A stretch of DNA of 64,000 nt from Robertmurraya kyonggiensis (GCF_005116465.1 NZ_SWBM01000004.1:1-64000); one strand, 5' to 3'; counted from the first letter of the stretch, positions 17,181 through 27,881 are shown. Notes: generated by a model not told the origin, from the letters alone. Program-made: numbers and translations.

Positions 17181-20100
17181 TTAGTATTTATCGCCTTGAT
17201 TACGATCATTTGTACCTTTTTCAACAACTTTTACTTTCAGTTCTGCAGTAAAGGTATTGTTACTCTCATCCTGAACAGTAATTTCAATACCTGCATCCCC
17301 TATTCTCTTAGGTATTATCTCTCCACTCGGTTCCACTTCTAGAATGTTTTCATTCGTTGAATTAAAGGATGGATCTCCTTTAATATTTGTAGCATCAGAA
17401 GGTAAGTAACTGAAATAATCATTTACATTTTTATCTGTTGCACCTTTCTCGATGACTACTCCATCATCAACATCAATACCAGTTAATGGAGAACCTACAT
17501 GTACAATAATGGTCGTGGATACATTACTACCATCATCCGCTCTAATTTCAATTTCTGCTTTTCCTGTTGATTTTCCATAAATCCAGCCTAGTCCCTGAAT
17601 CTCCACAATCGAAGGATTCAAAGATTGCCAAATTAAGTTTTGATTAGAGGCATTTTTCGGTTCAATATCTACGATAAAGTCTTTAAATTCCAAGAATTTT
17701 CCGATGTATAACGGATTTGGAGTTACCGTAATATTTTTGATCAATACTGGATTTACCTTGATTGTAATTTCCTCGGTTATCTCATTTCCAGCAATATCCG
17801 TAGTGGTTACTTCAAGTTTGGTATCTCCAGCTTTTACACCTGTAACTTTTCCATCTTCGAATATGGCAATTGATGGATCCGTGGTTGAAACCCCAAACTC
17901 TCTAACAGTACCATCATCAGGAGTTATCTTAATCTCTACATCTACCGATTGTCCTACATTCATTTCGATTGGATTCGGTTCAACAGAAATAGACTCTTTA
18001 ATAACGGTTAAGGTTTTTACAATCGGATTCTCATCTAGGGTAAAACCACCCTTTGTTCTGACATGGATTTCAACTTTTCCTTCTATTTCTTTAGGTAATT
18101 CTATCGTTGCCATTGGATCAAATTCTCTCCACTCTGAATCAGAACCATTGTTGTGATATTGGTACTCATAAGTAACATTATCACCAGCAACGAAATCTGT
18201 GACCTTAAAGCCAATTTTCCCTTTCGTTGTCGCTCCAGATTGAAGATCTTCACTTAGCGAAAGATTTTTCAGTTTGAAATTCGTTTTCAAGTACAGGATA
18301 GCACTAGTATCATCGTTATATGTCACTTCAATTGCTGTACCTTCATTAACTAGGTTCATTGCCTTTACTGGTTTTTGTATAAGCTCGTTCCCATTTGAAA
18401 GTTGCGTCTCTGCGACTATCGTTCCATACTTGTTATAAACTTTTTCAATCGAACCTTGATAATCTCCTGAGAATGTGTAATCTATTCCATTAAGCTGTAC
18501 TCTCATAGAGATATGTTGTTCATCTGTATTTAAGGACTGTGTTTGTTCCTTAAATCGAGAATCATAGAATTGTAAATTTGCCTGTGGCAATAACGTGTAT
18601 GGTAAAGCCCAATCGGCTTTAAGTCTTAATTTAATCACATATTCTTCTACAGAAAATTCCCCTGTATTATAGGTAATCTCATTATTGTTCAGATTAATTT
18701 CGATGTCTCTTCCATTATTAATTGGCCTTACTGAAACACCTGGAATAGGTTCACCGTTTTTATATAATAAGATTTGCTCATGATTCGCTAGAGTTATCCC
18801 ATCAAACAAAGGCTGAGTAATCTTCATATTGCTGATCTTTCCACTTGTAATCTCAGTAAATACCGTTTCAGGCTTTAGCTTGTACTCTACTGTAAATTCG
18901 TTTCTCTCAGTATCGGTATCTCCTATCTTCACTAAGCCATCTGGTGAATAATATTGATTTCCGACTATATCGACTTCGTTTAAAAAATATGGAGCAGTCT
19001 CTTCATTTACAACAACCGTAAACGAATTATGTTTAAATGTCTGTCTAACTCCGTTATTATCGGTATAGCTCATCTCAATATTATCTACAAATTCATAGAT
19101 ACCAGCTTTTTTAAATTGCAATGGTAGTGATTGTTGAATCAAATTAGGATCTGGCGGTTCTCCCACAGGAAATGTAATATTATATGGAATTTGGACAACC
19201 TGATCACTATTCGCCTTAAAGTTTGAGTTTGGATCAACAATAACGTCTCCATTAAATTTCTTGAGATCAATTGTTACATTCCCTGAAATACTTGTTGCAT
19301 TTACTTTTTTAGAAATATCATCAAAAATGCTAGTCAGATTATTAGATTTCCCCTGTACAGCATATCCACCTGTTTTTGCGGACATCTTTCTTAATAATTC
19401 GAAATCCACTTCTCCTTCTTTGGCAAAGCCAATGCTATACATGATAATTCCGCTTTTCCCCAATGTGTCTGAAATATTTAATGCCTGCTCACTTATAATT
19501 TTCTTCACATCAGTTAATGAAGCATTTACCCCATTTTTCTTTGCAGTGTTATTCGTAAATATTTCATACTTATCATTATTGTAGGTAAGACTGGTCGGCT
19601 CACCATCTGTGAGAAAAATGATGTATTTACTGCTATTCGTAACCTTGCTAAATTTATTCATCGCTTCATTTAATGCAGCATTATAATTGGTACCTCCGTT
19701 AGAAACACCACCTGAGTCTAAATCGACAATCGCGGTTTTAATATTATTTAAACCTGCAAGCGGTTTGATATTAATTCTTTTTTCTCCCCAACAGAATCCC
19801 AAAAAGCAACTTGAATAGGCAGTCGTCTTGTTACTAACTTCCCCATCAAATGGGACAAAATAAAAGTTATCCCCTATTTTTGAACTAGCTTCAAAATAAT
19901 TTATTGCTGACTGTAAAGCATTCTTTGCTGTTGTATCCTTTCTTGCTCCATCGAACGTATCTGCCATTGATCCAGATGTGTCGTGAACAAAAACCACATC
20001 AATCGGTAATCTTTCATCTCTTGGCGCCATACCTTTTGGAGTAATCGTAATATCAATTTTCCCCTTGGCATTCTCATTCGGAGGCTTAATAAATTCCTCT

Positions 20101-21317
20101 GAAGAAGGTTTCACCTCAAAGCTTGCTCCTGGGACTGAATTCATATTTTTTTTCACATTGATTGTAATAACTGAATGAGTTTTAGGTGTTTGAAGCCCAT
20201 CGTACTGTAATTTGATATTGTCAAATGAGTACGTACCCGCTTTTTTAAATATTAGCGGTAACGATGTAACTATACTATTAGGATCCGGTTGTTTCCCAAC
20301 AGGGAAAGTAAATTTAAATGGGATATGTGCCACTTGATTGCTATCAATTGTGGCAGTCGTGTTCGGATCGACAACTACATCTCCATTGAATTTTTGTAAA
20401 TTAACTGTGACTTCTCCACTTATTGTATAACTATCGATCTTCTTTGAAATCCCTTGGAATATACTAGTTAGATTGCTGGTAGTCGCACGTACAGCCGTAC
20501 CACCAGTAATTGACGCCATATTTTCCAACAATTGGAAATCGATATCCTCTTCTTTTGCGAATCCAATACTATACATTGTAATATTATTTTCAGCTAAGCT
20601 TACACTAGTCTCTTTCGCTACTTGATGGATTAAATTTCTTGTAATTTGATAGTTTCCTTTAGATGTCCTGCCATTATATAAGGCCGTACCATTTGTATAT
20701 AAAATATATTTATTTTTATTGTAGTTTAAGACAGTTGGCTCCCCATCCGTCAAGAACACAATATATTTATTTTTGTTACCGCTTTGGTTCAACTTGTTTT
20801 TAGCATACTCAAGAGTCTGGGTATAGTTAGTGCCACCTATATTATTCGATTCTAGTTTGTTAAGTAGCCCTTCTATATTCTTTAATCCTTCTACTACTTT
20901 TACTTGTCCACTTGTGCGTACATCATCGTTAAATGGGATAAAGTAAAAATGGTCTCCAGATATCTGATTATTGCTAGCACCAAAATAAGTTAGTGCACTA
21001 GCCAAAGCATTTTTGGCACTGGTAGATTTCTTTTTAGACTCTAAATAATCGTCCATCGAGCCTGACGTATCATAGACAAATGCCACATCAATGGGCTCTC
21101 TATCTTTCTGATTAGCCGTTCCCTCTGGAGTAATATTTATATTAAAACTTCCTTTAGCTAAACCATCTGCATCTAATGTTAGATCAGTTGATGATGGAAT
21201 AACTGAGAAATTCACATCAAGCTGTGTCGTTGCACTTGTAGGTAGAGGCTGAATAATAGTAGAAACTAAAATAAGAATAATAATACCAACTGATATATAT
21301 CTAAATCTATTCCTCAT
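17181..21317 (-). CDS. Large secreted protein with two vWA domains and Ig-like repeats, possible pilus tip adhesin
   Basis: A 1378-residue exported protein: signal peptide about 1-29, then two homologous units at about 30-390 and 394-770. Each unit has a von Willebrand A domain with MIDAS motif DTSGSM (83-88 and 446-451) and TDGEPT, followed by a strand-rich segment (QKFNGDVVVDP and KKFNGDVIVDP). Only the second vWA has an insertion of about 17 residues, holding the only two cysteines I see (504 and 509). The C-terminal third carries Big2-like Ig domains (VEPNPIEMNVGQSVDVEIKI and VTPNPLYIGKFLEF). There is no LPxTG sorting signal. Ribosome site AAGGGAGG precedes the ATG. Convergent position next to minor pilins recalls PilY1-type vWA tip proteins, but it lacks a recognisable PilY1 beta-propeller, so adhesin function is inferred. 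Confidence 0.78.
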   Translation of the reverse strand: MRNRFRYISVGIIILILVSTIIQPLPTSATTQLDVNFSVIPSSTDLTLDADGLAKGSFNINITPEGTANQKDREPIDVAFVYDTSGSMDDYLESKKKSTSAKNALASALTYFGASNNQISGDHFYFIPFNDDVRTSGQVKVVEGLKNIEGLLNKLESNNIGGTNYTQTLEYAKNKLNQSGNKNKYIVFLTDGEPTVLNYNKNKYILYTNGTALYNGRTSKGNYQITRNLIHQVAKETSVSLAENNITMYSIGFAKEEDIDFQLLENMASITGGTAVRATTSNLTSIFQGISKKIDSYTISGEVTVNLQKFNGDVVVDPNTTATIDSNQVAHIPFKFTFPVGKQPDPNSIVTSLPLIFKKAGTYSFDNIKLQYDGLQTPKTHSVITINVKKNMNSVPGASFEVKPSSEEFIKPPNENAKGKIDITITPKGMAPRDERLPIDVVFVHDTSGSMADTFDGARKDTTAKNALQSAINYFEASSKIGDNFYFVPFDGEVSNKTTAYSSCFLGFCWGEKRINIKPLAGLNNIKTAIVDLDSGGVSNGGTNYNAALNEAMNKFSKVTNSSKYIIFLTDGEPTSLTYNNDKYEIFTNNTAKKNGVNASLTDVKKIISEQALNISDTLGKSGIIMYSIGFAKEGEVDFELLRKMSAKTGGYAVQGKSNNLTSIFDDISKKVNATSISGNVTIDLKKFNGDVIVDPNSNFKANSDQVVQIPYNITFPVGEPPDPNLIQQSLPLQFKKAGIYEFVDNIEMSYTDNNGVRQTFKHNSFTVVVNEETAPYFLNEVDIVGNQYYSPDGLVKIGDTDTERNEFTVEYKLKPETVFTEITSGKISNMKITQPLFDGITLANHEQILLYKNGEPIPGVSVRPINNGRDIEINLNNNEITYNTGEFSVEEYVIKLRLKADWALPYTLLPQANLQFYDSRFKEQTQSLNTDEQHISMRVQLNGIDYTFSGDYQGSIEKVYNKYGTIVAETQLSNGNELIQKPVKAMNLVNEGTAIEVTYNDDTSAILYLKTNFKLKNLSLSEDLQSGATTKGKIGFKVTDFVAGDNVTYEYQYHNNGSDSEWREFDPMATIELPKEIEGKVEIHVRTKGGFTLDENPIVKTLTVIKESISVEPNPIEMNVGQSVDVEIKITPDDGTVREFGVSTTDPSIAIFEDGKVTGVKAGDTKLEVTTTDIAGNEITEEITIKVNPVLIKNITVTPNPLYIGKFLEFKDFIVDIEPKNASNQNLIWQSLNPSIVEIQGLGWIYGKSTGKAEIEIRADDGSNVSTTIIVHVGSPLTGIDVDDGVVIEKGATDKNVNDYFSYLPSDATNIKGDPSFNSTNENILEVEPSGEIIPKRIGDAGIEITVQDESNNTFTAELKVKVVEKGTNDRNQGDKY

Positions 21318-21375
21318 GTTTAACCTCCCTTACCGAATTTTGATCAATCGATTGATCTGAGTCTTTATAACTACT

Positions 21376-21381
21376 ATTATA
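21376..21381 (-). promoter_or_regulatory. Candidate -10 box for the vWA gene
   Basis: TATAAT on the minus strand, about 60 bp before the vWA start, with a TTGATT 15 nt upstream (97-102 of the 21300 block). It suggests that the vWA gene is transcribed separately from the cyclase gene, which ends in its own terminator. Confidence 0.45.
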
Positions 21382-21501
21382 CCAATTGCTAAACGTAATC
21401 AATAGTAATATTGTTAACTATTTGTATAATTATCTATTAATTTTTTACTATTATAAATTGACTAAATCTACTATGTGAGTATCCGCATCTAATGACAACA
21501 T

Positions 21502-21538
21502 AAAAAGAAGCAAGCCGATATCAAATCAGCTTGCTCTT
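21502..21538 (-). terminator. Terminator of the GGDEF gene
   Basis: Inverted repeat AGCAAGC/GCTTGCT with extended imperfect pairing, followed on the minus strand by TTCTTTTTA. It overlaps the stop codon of the diguanylate cyclase gene. Confidence 0.8.
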
Positions 21539-23252
21539 ATTTTACGTATTCCGCAACCTTATTTCTTCCGTTCTGTTTTGCGCCAACATAAAGGGCTCTA
21601 TCGGCATGCCTAATGAGTGACATGGCGTCATCTGCATCGATTGGGGCACAGGCTACTCCTATTGAAGCTGTAATTTGAACCGTGATTTCTGGTTGGTCTT
21701 CTTGAATATGTTCTGTTAAAACAAATGGTCGATTTGCAATGATTTGTCTAATAATCTCCGCCATTTGGAGTGCAGCATATTTATCAACATCAGGCAGGAC
21801 GATAAGAAACTCTTCCCCACCATATCTTGCAACTATTCCAGTCTCTTCTTCGATATAACCCGCTAGACGATTCCCAATCTGTTGGAGAATTTCATTTCCG
21901 CTTTGATGCCCATATGTATCATTCACAGATTTAAAATGATCGATGTCCAGCATGATTACTGATAGACTCGTTCTTTTACCACTCACGAGCAAATTATATT
22001 CTTCATTCAACTTTCTTTCGATGAAACGGTAATTATATAGCTTCGTTAAGGCACAGCGTTCACTATCTTCTTTTGTTCGTTCATAATGCTTCGCATTTTC
22101 AATTGCAACAGCAAAATAGGAACAAAGAATATCAACAATCATTAGCTGAGACTTTTCATAGGCACGTTTCTGTTGGGATGCTAAAAGAAGAATTCCGATC
22201 ACTTCATTACTGCGGACAATCGGAACACAAATAATACTTTCCACTGACTTTGGCATGTACCCTTCTACAATATCTTTCCATTCCTTTTGAGAATGGTATA
22301 GAACCGCCTTGCCAGATTTCCAGACATGCCCACTGATGCCCTCATTCTTTTTTAAGGGCAGAACATCCATAAATTCATCCGTGTCTTTTTCGACCCTTCT
22401 GATTAATTGCAGCTCGTCATCTACAACATCTAATATGTAAGCATAATCAACAGGGAGCATCCCTGTAAGCTTTTGAATGTACAAATCAATTACTTCTTCA
22501 ACATGTAAACGTTCGGCCAGCTCATGTCCGATTTCAGCAGCATTTTGCAGGTAATGATTGACCTTATCGCTAGAATGATAGAGATTTAAAATTACTGCTA
22601 AACTAGCAAAAGGAACCCCCACAAAGAAAATTGAAACTAAACCAACTTCATGATAAAGAATGTATAGTACTAAACCGATAGGAAGCGTGAGTGTCGTAGT
22701 GACAGCTTCCCAGATAAAATCTTGGTCGAATATTTCCCTTCTTCGCTTCTGAACAAGATAGGCAAATAAAGTTAATGTAAAATGATTCAAAAAGAAATAG
22801 CTAAATGCATAAACAAAAGCCAAAACGAGATTTTTAGGACTACTCATGATATCGATTCCATGAGTTCCACCAATCGCATAATAAATGAGACCACTTGCGA
22901 CTGATACGATAAAGAACATGAACCAGTTTAACGGAAATCGATAGATATGTTCCTTTGGCAATCTAATGCGCATCAAGACTACGACAAGTGCTAACTGCAT
23001 TAAGATTACTTCTGCAAAAAGCCCATAAGTCAAAAACACTGTAAGGGATACCCATTGAATATAAAATACTGGGGTGTTGTTAATAATCATCGGTGTGCTT
23101 GCCACGAAGAACGTTAGCAATAAAAAGCCCAAAATATCTATATTCAGTAAACTTTCTACAGGGGGATAGTAATGATAAGTAAGCCAAATTCCAACCGGTA
23201 CTACAAAAAGCCATAGAAGCCAAATATTCCTTTTCACATGCGGCTGTATCAA
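21537..23252 (-). CDS. Membrane diguanylate cyclase: multi-TM, GAF, GGDEF
   Basis: A 571-residue sensor enzyme. Residues about 1-225 hold roughly eight membrane helices (MASE-like sensor). A GAF domain follows around 240-390 (GISGHVWKSGKAVLYHS ... VPIVRSNEVIGILLLASQ), then a GGDEF domain around 400-565. The active-site motif is RYGGEEF, with LDIDHFKSVNDTYGH and ASIGVA nearby, so it should make c-di-GMP from GTP; I see no obvious RxxD inhibitory site. The TTG start at 23252 has the strong site GGGGAGGGG 6 nt upstream. It lies between folC and the vWA gene, at the end of the pilus locus, which suggests a link to PilB's MshEN domain. Its membrane sensor makes it different from B. subtilis DgcP. 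Confidence 0.88.
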   Translation of the reverse strand: MIQPHVKRNIWLLWLFVVPVGIWLTYHYYPPVESLLNIDILGFLLLTFFVASTPMIINNTPVFYIQWVSLTVFLTYGLFAEVILMQLALVVVLMRIRLPKEHIYRFPLNWFMFFIVSVASGLIYYAIGGTHGIDIMSSPKNLVLAFVYAFSYFFLNHFTLTLFAYLVQKRRREIFDQDFIWEAVTTTLTLPIGLVLYILYHEVGLVSIFFVGVPFASLAVILNLYHSSDKVNHYLQNAAEIGHELAERLHVEEVIDLYIQKLTGMLPVDYAYILDVVDDELQLIRRVEKDTDEFMDVLPLKKNEGISGHVWKSGKAVLYHSQKEWKDIVEGYMPKSVESIICVPIVRSNEVIGILLLASQQKRAYEKSQLMIVDILCSYFAVAIENAKHYERTKEDSERCALTKLYNYRFIERKLNEEYNLLVSGKRTSLSVIMLDIDHFKSVNDTYGHQSGNEILQQIGNRLAGYIEEETGIVARYGGEEFLIVLPDVDKYAALQMAEIIRQIIANRPFVLTEHIQEDQPEITVQITASIGVACAPIDADDAMSLIRHADRALYVGAKQNGRNKVAEYVK

Positions 23253-23358
23253 TTGAATCCCCTCCCCTGTTATTTAGTAAAATAGTCACGGTTTCCAATT
23301 ATTAGTTTATCAAATTTTCTAACTTTTGTCACATATTTTAATATTCTACCGCAGTGAA

Positions 23359-24654
23359 TTAAAGACTTTTTTCAACATACGGTTTGACCTCTGATAAAAA
23401 GTAGAGAGAACCCGTGATAATAAGCATCTCTTCCTTATTTAGTAGCTGAATTTCTTCCATAATCGCCTGTTTCCAATCAGATTGAATCCTTTTCTGAGTT
23501 GAAGAACTAATCGCAAATAGCTGTTCAGCATTAGCTGCACGAGGATAATCAAAATCGACAAACGTAATAGAATCGGCAATGGAATCTAGTTTTCCGATCA
23601 TTTTGTTCAATTTCTTATCCCCTAGGGCCGCAAAAATCACTCTCTTTTTCATATCTTTGTAGCGCCTTCTGAGTTCGTTTACAAGAGTCGTAATTCCCTC
23701 TTCGTTATGCGCACCATCAAGGACGATTAAAGGATAATGGGAAACAATTTCAAATCGCCCCGGCCAGTAGGCCCTTTTTAATCCACAATAAAAATGTGCT
23801 TCATCAATAGCAAAGACATCTTTTAAAAGAAATGCTGCCATAACAGCTAGCGCAGCGTTCTCTGTTTGATGTTGTCCATACATCGAGATTTCGATATTTT
23901 CAATGGTTTTGTCAGGTGTCCGGACCGTAAAACGTTCTCCTTTTTCAATCGACACATGATTTTCAATGGAAAACTGTTCCCCGAGCTTATAAATAGGAGC
24001 AGCTAGCTCCACTGCTTTTTCCTCGATTACTCTGTACGCCTCCGGCTGCTTTACGGCCGTTAAAATCGGAGCGTTTCTCTTAATAATCCCTGCTTTTTCA
24101 AAAGCAATCTTCTCATGGGTTTCCCCTAAGATACTCGTATGATCTAACCCAATGCTCGTAATAATGGATAACATCGGTTCGATAATATTCGTAGAATCAA
24201 ATCGACCTCCAAGTCCAACCTCATACAACACAATATCCACAGGCTGAATTTGAGCAAAATAATAGAAGGACATCGCTGTGATGACTTCAAATTCAGTTGG
24301 TGCTCCAAGATCTGTCTTTTCCAGCTCGTCACTCAATGGTTTAATCAGATTGGTCAACTCGACTAGCTCCTCATTGCTCATTGGCAAACCATTGATAGAG
24401 ATCCGTTCGTTGAAGTGCTCAAAATAAGGTGAAGTAAAGGTACCTACGTTTAGTCCAGATTCCTCTAAAATCGAACGCAAAAACGTAACGGTCGAGCCTT
24501 TCCCATTTGTACCACCAATATGAACGGTTTTCAGCTTTTTTTCAGGATGATCAAGTCGTTCCATCATCCATTCCATTCTCTTCAAACCGGGTTTTATCCC
24601 CAATCTTAAGCGGGCATGAATCCAATTTAAAGCTTCCTCATATGTCTGAAACAT
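23359..24654 (-). CDS. folC: Folylpolyglutamate synthase/dihydrofolate synthase
   Basis: FolC adds glutamate to folates and can convert dihydropteroate to dihydrofolate with ATP. Visible: the P-loop GGTNGKGSTV near residue 47, the omega-loop TFTSPYFEHFNERI, the DHTSILG segment, and the C-terminal Mur-ligase-like domain with LDGAHN. The start is ATG 24654 (MFQTYEEALNWIHARL), 8 nt after AAGGGTGG; the longer reading from 24690 adds unrelated residues. 431 residues is normal. It follows valS, as in B. subtilis. Confidence 0.95.
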   Translation of the reverse strand: MFQTYEEALNWIHARLRLGIKPGLKRMEWMMERLDHPEKKLKTVHIGGTNGKGSTVTFLRSILEESGLNVGTFTSPYFEHFNERISINGLPMSNEELVELTNLIKPLSDELEKTDLGAPTEFEVITAMSFYYFAQIQPVDIVLYEVGLGGRFDSTNIIEPMLSIITSIGLDHTSILGETHEKIAFEKAGIIKRNAPILTAVKQPEAYRVIEEKAVELAAPIYKLGEQFSIENHVSIEKGERFTVRTPDKTIENIEISMYGQHQTENAALAVMAAFLLKDVFAIDEAHFYCGLKRAYWPGRFEIVSHYPLIVLDGAHNEEGITTLVNELRRRYKDMKKRVIFAALGDKKLNKMIGKLDSIADSITFVDFDYPRAANAEQLFAISSSTQKRIQSDWKQAIMEEIQLLNKEEMLIITGSLYFLSEVKPYVEKSL

Positions 24655-24708
24655 AAATGTATCCACCCTTTTTCTATAAGGTTCAAACAACTAGATTTTA
24701 AAAAATTT

Positions 24709-24751
24709 ATTATACACGGAAGACGAATCCAACTAGGGTGGATTCGTCTTC
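24709..24751 (-). promoter_or_regulatory. Hairpin and -10-like box between valS and folC
   Basis: A 13-bp inverted repeat (GAAGACGAATCCA/TGGATTCGTCTTC, 24719-24751) follows the valS stop. It has no immediate T run, but TTTTTT lies some 20 nt further on. A TATAAT on the minus strand at 24709-24714 may start a separate folC transcript. Partial termination with re-initiation is the simplest reading. Confidence 0.5.
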
Positions 24752-24766
24752 TCTTAACGTATTTGC

Positions 24767-27412
24767 TTATTCGCCTCTTAATTCTTTAATACGAAGTTCT
24801 ACAATTGATTTCTTTTCAAGATAATCGTTTTCTTTCGCACGTTCTTCTTCAATAACCTTCTCAGGTGCTTTTTTCACAAAGCCTTCATTGCTCAATTTCT
24901 TTTGAACGCGCTCCACTTCTTTATTCCACTTATCAAGTTCCTTCTCAAGACGAGCAATTTCTTCGTCAATATTGATGAGCCCTTCAAGTGGTAAAATGAT
25001 TTCTGCTCCTGTTACAACTGCAGACATTGCTTTATCAGGAGTTGGGACATCAATGCCTAGAACAAGCTCTTCAGGGTTACAGAAACGCTCAATATAGGAA
25101 CGGTTCTTTTCTAATGTACCCAGAACCCCGGCATCTTTCGCCTTAACAATCATTTTAATCTTTTTGCTTAAAGGTGTGTTCACTTCAGCACGAATGTTTC
25201 GAACAGAACGAATCATTTCCACTAACAACTTCATTTCAGCAGACGCTTCACTGTCTGTTAGTTCTGCATTCACTTCTGGCCATTTAGCAACCGTAATGGA
25301 CTCTCCATGATGAGGGAGGTTCTGCCAAATTTCTTCTGTAATGAATGGCATGAATGGGTGAAGTAAACGCATCGTATTATCAAGAACATAAGCTAAGATC
25401 GAGCGAGTTGTCTTTTTCGCTGCTTCATCATCTGCGTACAATGGTAATTTCGCCATTTCGATGTACCAATCACAGAAATCATCCCAAATGAAGTTGTATA
25501 GAACACGACCAACTTCACCAAACTCATAGCGGTCTGACAATCTTGTAACTGTATCAATCGTTTCGTTTAAGCGTGTAAGAATCCATTTATCTGCAACAGA
25601 TTTTTCGCCACTTAAGTCGATTTCATCGAAAGTTAAACCTTCCATATTCATAAGCGCGAAACGAGAAGCATTCCAAATCTTGTTGGCAAAATTCCAAGTT
25701 GCTTCAACCTTTTCGATGCTAAAACGTAAATCTTGACCTGGTGAGCTTCCAGTTGATAAGAAGTAACGTAAAGAATCTGCGCCATATTTATCGATTACAT
25801 CCATTGGGTCAACACCATTTCCAAGAGATTTACTCATCTTACGACCTTGCTCATCTCTTACTAAGCCATGAATTAAAACATCTTTAAATGGACGCTCTCC
25901 CGTGAATTCAAGCCCTTGGAAAATCATTCTAGATACCCAGAAAAAGATAATATCATATCCAGTTACAAGTGCTGCAGTTGGATAGAAGCGCTTATAGTCA
26001 ACTGCGTCCGTATCTGGCCAACCCATTGTAGAAAACGGCCATAAAGCGGAACTGAACCAAGTATCCAATACGTCTGTATCTTGCTCCCAGTTTTCAATAT
26101 CTGCTGGTGGCTCATGATCAACATAGACTTCACCAGTTTCCTTATGGTACCAAGCAGGAATACGGTGTCCCCACCATAATTGACGGGAAATACACCAATC
26201 ACGGATATTCTCCATCCAGCGTAAATATGTTTTTTCAAATCGATCTGGTACAAAATTAACTTTCTCTTCTTTTTCTTGAAGAGCAATTGCCTCATCAGCA
26301 AGTGGCTGCATTTTAACAAACCATTGCGTAGATAAATATGGTTCAACTACCGCTCCACTTCGCTCAGAGTGACCAACTGAATGCATATGTTCTTCAATTT
26401 TGAAGAGGATGCCTTCTTCTTGGAGATCCTTCACAATTTGCTTACGACATTCAAAACGGTCCATTCCTTTGTACTTACCAGCACGATCATTCATGGTACC
26501 GTCCTCGTTCATAACAAGGATACGTTCTAAATTATGACGGTTTCCAACTTCAAAGTCGTTCGGATCGTGAGCAGGCGTAATTTTAACAGCACCTGAACCA
26601 AATTCCATATCCACATAATCATCACCGACAATGGCAATTTCACGACCTACGATTGGTAAAATAGCTTTTTTTCCAATTAGATGTTTGTAACGGTCATCTT
26701 CTGGATGAACAGCTACAGCCGTATCACCAAGCATTGTCTCAGGACGAGTTGTTGCTACTTCAATATGGCCTGAACCATCTGCAAGTGGGTATTTCATATG
26801 ATAGAATGCACCTTGAACATCCTTGTAGATAACCTCAATATCGGATAGAGCCGTTTTTGTAGAAGGATCCCAGTTGATGATATATTCACCGCGGTAAATA
26901 AGATCCTTTTTGTACAACGATACAAATACTTCACGAACAGCCTTTGACAATCCTTCGTCAAGCGTAAATCTTTCGCGGCTATAATCAAGGCCTAGACCGA
27001 CCTTAGACCACTGCTGACGAATATGTTCCGCATATTCTTCTTTCCATTTCCAAGTTTCTTCCACGAACTTTTCGCGACCTAAGTCATAACGACTAATTCC
27101 GTCGTTACGAAGTTTTTCTTCAACCTTTGCCTGTGTTGCAATTCCGGCATGGTCCATTCCAGGTAACCATAAAACGTCGTAGCCTTGCATGCGTTTCATA
27201 CGAGTCAGAATATCTTGAAGCGTTGTATCCCATGCATGTCCTAAGTGAAGCTTCCCAGTTACGTTCGGAGGTGGGATTACGATCGTGTAAGGCTCTTTCT
27301 TTTCGTCACTTTGGGCTTCGAAAAATTTTCCCTTTAACCACCAATCATAACGACCCTTTTCAATCGAATTGGGATCATACTTTGTTGGCATTGCTAATTC
27401 ATTTGATTCCAT
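24767..27412 (-). CDS. valS: Valyl-tRNA synthetase
   Basis: Class I aminoacyl-tRNA synthetase that charges tRNA-Val. The HIGH motif appears as [16 protein letters not shown] near residue 50 and the KMSKS motif as [11 protein letters not shown] near 527. The CP1 editing domain lies between ([15 protein letters not shown]), and a C-terminal coiled-coil arm ends the protein ([17 protein letters not shown]). 881 residues is full length. It is preceded by a Val-specific T-box leader. The ATG has ribosome site GGAAAGGAAG. Confidence 0.97.
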   Translation of the reverse strand: MESNELAMPTKYDPNSIEKGRYDWWLKGKFFEAQSDEKKEPYTIVIPPPNVTGKLHLGHAWDTTLQDILTRMKRMQGYDVLWLPGMDHAGIATQAKVEEKLRNDGISRYDLGREKFVEETWKWKEEYAEHIRQQWSKVGLGLDYSRERFTLDEGLSKAVREVFVSLYKKDLIYRGEYIINWDPSTKTALSDIEVIYKDVQGAFYHMKYPLADGSGHIEVATTRPETMLGDTAVAVHPEDDRYKHLIGKKAILPIVGREIAIVGDDYVDMEFGSGAVKITPAHDPNDFEVGNRHNLERILVMNEDGTMNDRAGKYKGMDRFECRKQIVKDLQEEGILFKIEEHMHSVGHSERSGAVVEPYLSTQWFVKMQPLADEAIALQEKEEKVNFVPDRFEKTYLRWMENIRDWCISRQLWWGHRIPAWYHKETGEVYVDHEPPADIENWEQDTDVLDTWFSSALWPFSTMGWPDTDAVDYKRFYPTAALVTGYDIIFFWVSRMIFQGLEFTGERPFKDVLIHGLVRDEQGRKMSKSLGNGVDPMDVIDKYGADSLRYFLSTGSSPGQDLRFSIEKVEATWNFANKIWNASRFALMNMEGLTFDEIDLSGEKSVADKWILTRLNETIDTVTRLSDRYEFGEVGRVLYNFIWDDFCDWYIEMAKLPLYADDEAAKKTTRSILAYVLDNTMRLLHPFMPFITEEIWQNLPHHGESITVAKWPEVNAELTDSEASAEMKLLVEMIRSVRNIRAEVNTPLSKKIKMIVKAKDAGVLGTLEKNRSYIERFCNPEELVLGIDVPTPDKAMSAVVTGAEIILPLEGLINIDEEIARLEKELDKWNKEVERVQKKLSNEGFVKKAPEKVIEEERAKENDYLEKKSIVELRIKELRGE

Positions 27413-27443
27413 ATTCTATCTTCCTTTCCTGATTACTAAACAA

Positions 27444-27706
27444 ACAAAAAACTCCATTCGCCTTAGAAAAGGACGAATGGAGTTGCTTCGCGGTACCACC
27501 TTTTTTCCAACCAAAAATAAAGTACTTGGTTGGCACTTAAATCGATAACGGTTTTCCCGTCTTTTACTACTCGAAAATTCTTTCATAAAAGATGCTCAAG
27601 GGTGACTTCCTTTGGAATTACTTAGAAAACCTTTCAGCTAATGGTTTTCCTCTCTAAAAGCAAGTGTCCATAGTACTCTTCCCTATCAAAGCCTATTCCT
27701 TATTTA
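27444..27706 (-). promoter_or_regulatory. T-box riboswitch leader of valS (specifier GUC, Val)
   Basis: The T-box sequence AAAGGTGGTACCGCG is at 27489-27503 on the minus strand. The terminator stem ACTCCATTCG...CGAATGGAGT is at 27451-27483 and is followed by a T run just before valS. In stem I, the context GGAAGTCACC at about 27601-27610 puts GTC (27604-27606) in the specifier position, matching valine. Uncharged tRNA-Val should stabilise the antiterminator and switch valS on. Confidence 0.93.
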
Positions 27707-27713
27707 TATATTC

Positions 27714-27746
27714 ATTATACTACCTAAAAACGAAGGGTAACGTCAA
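27714..27746 (-). promoter_or_regulatory. Probable valS promoter
   Basis: TATAAT at 27714-27719 lies a few bases upstream of the T-box leader. A TTGACG at 27741-27746 is 21 nt further up, longer than the ideal 17; the exact -35 is therefore uncertain. Confidence 0.5.
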
Positions 27747-27881
27747 TAAGGATATCCGATTTTTTTATATTATATACACGTTTCTGATCATTGTTCCATT
27801 CAGAAAAAGTTTTAGACACAATCCAGAAACAGTGGACATAAATTAAATTAAGGCTCTTTTACTAGTAGAAATGGAGGGAAA

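Noticed and set aside
17704-18156. 150-codon plus-strand frame opposite the vWA gene
   Set aside because: It is antisense within a clear 1378-residue coding sequence, lacks a ribosome site and has low-complexity Val/Ser composition from the opposite strand.
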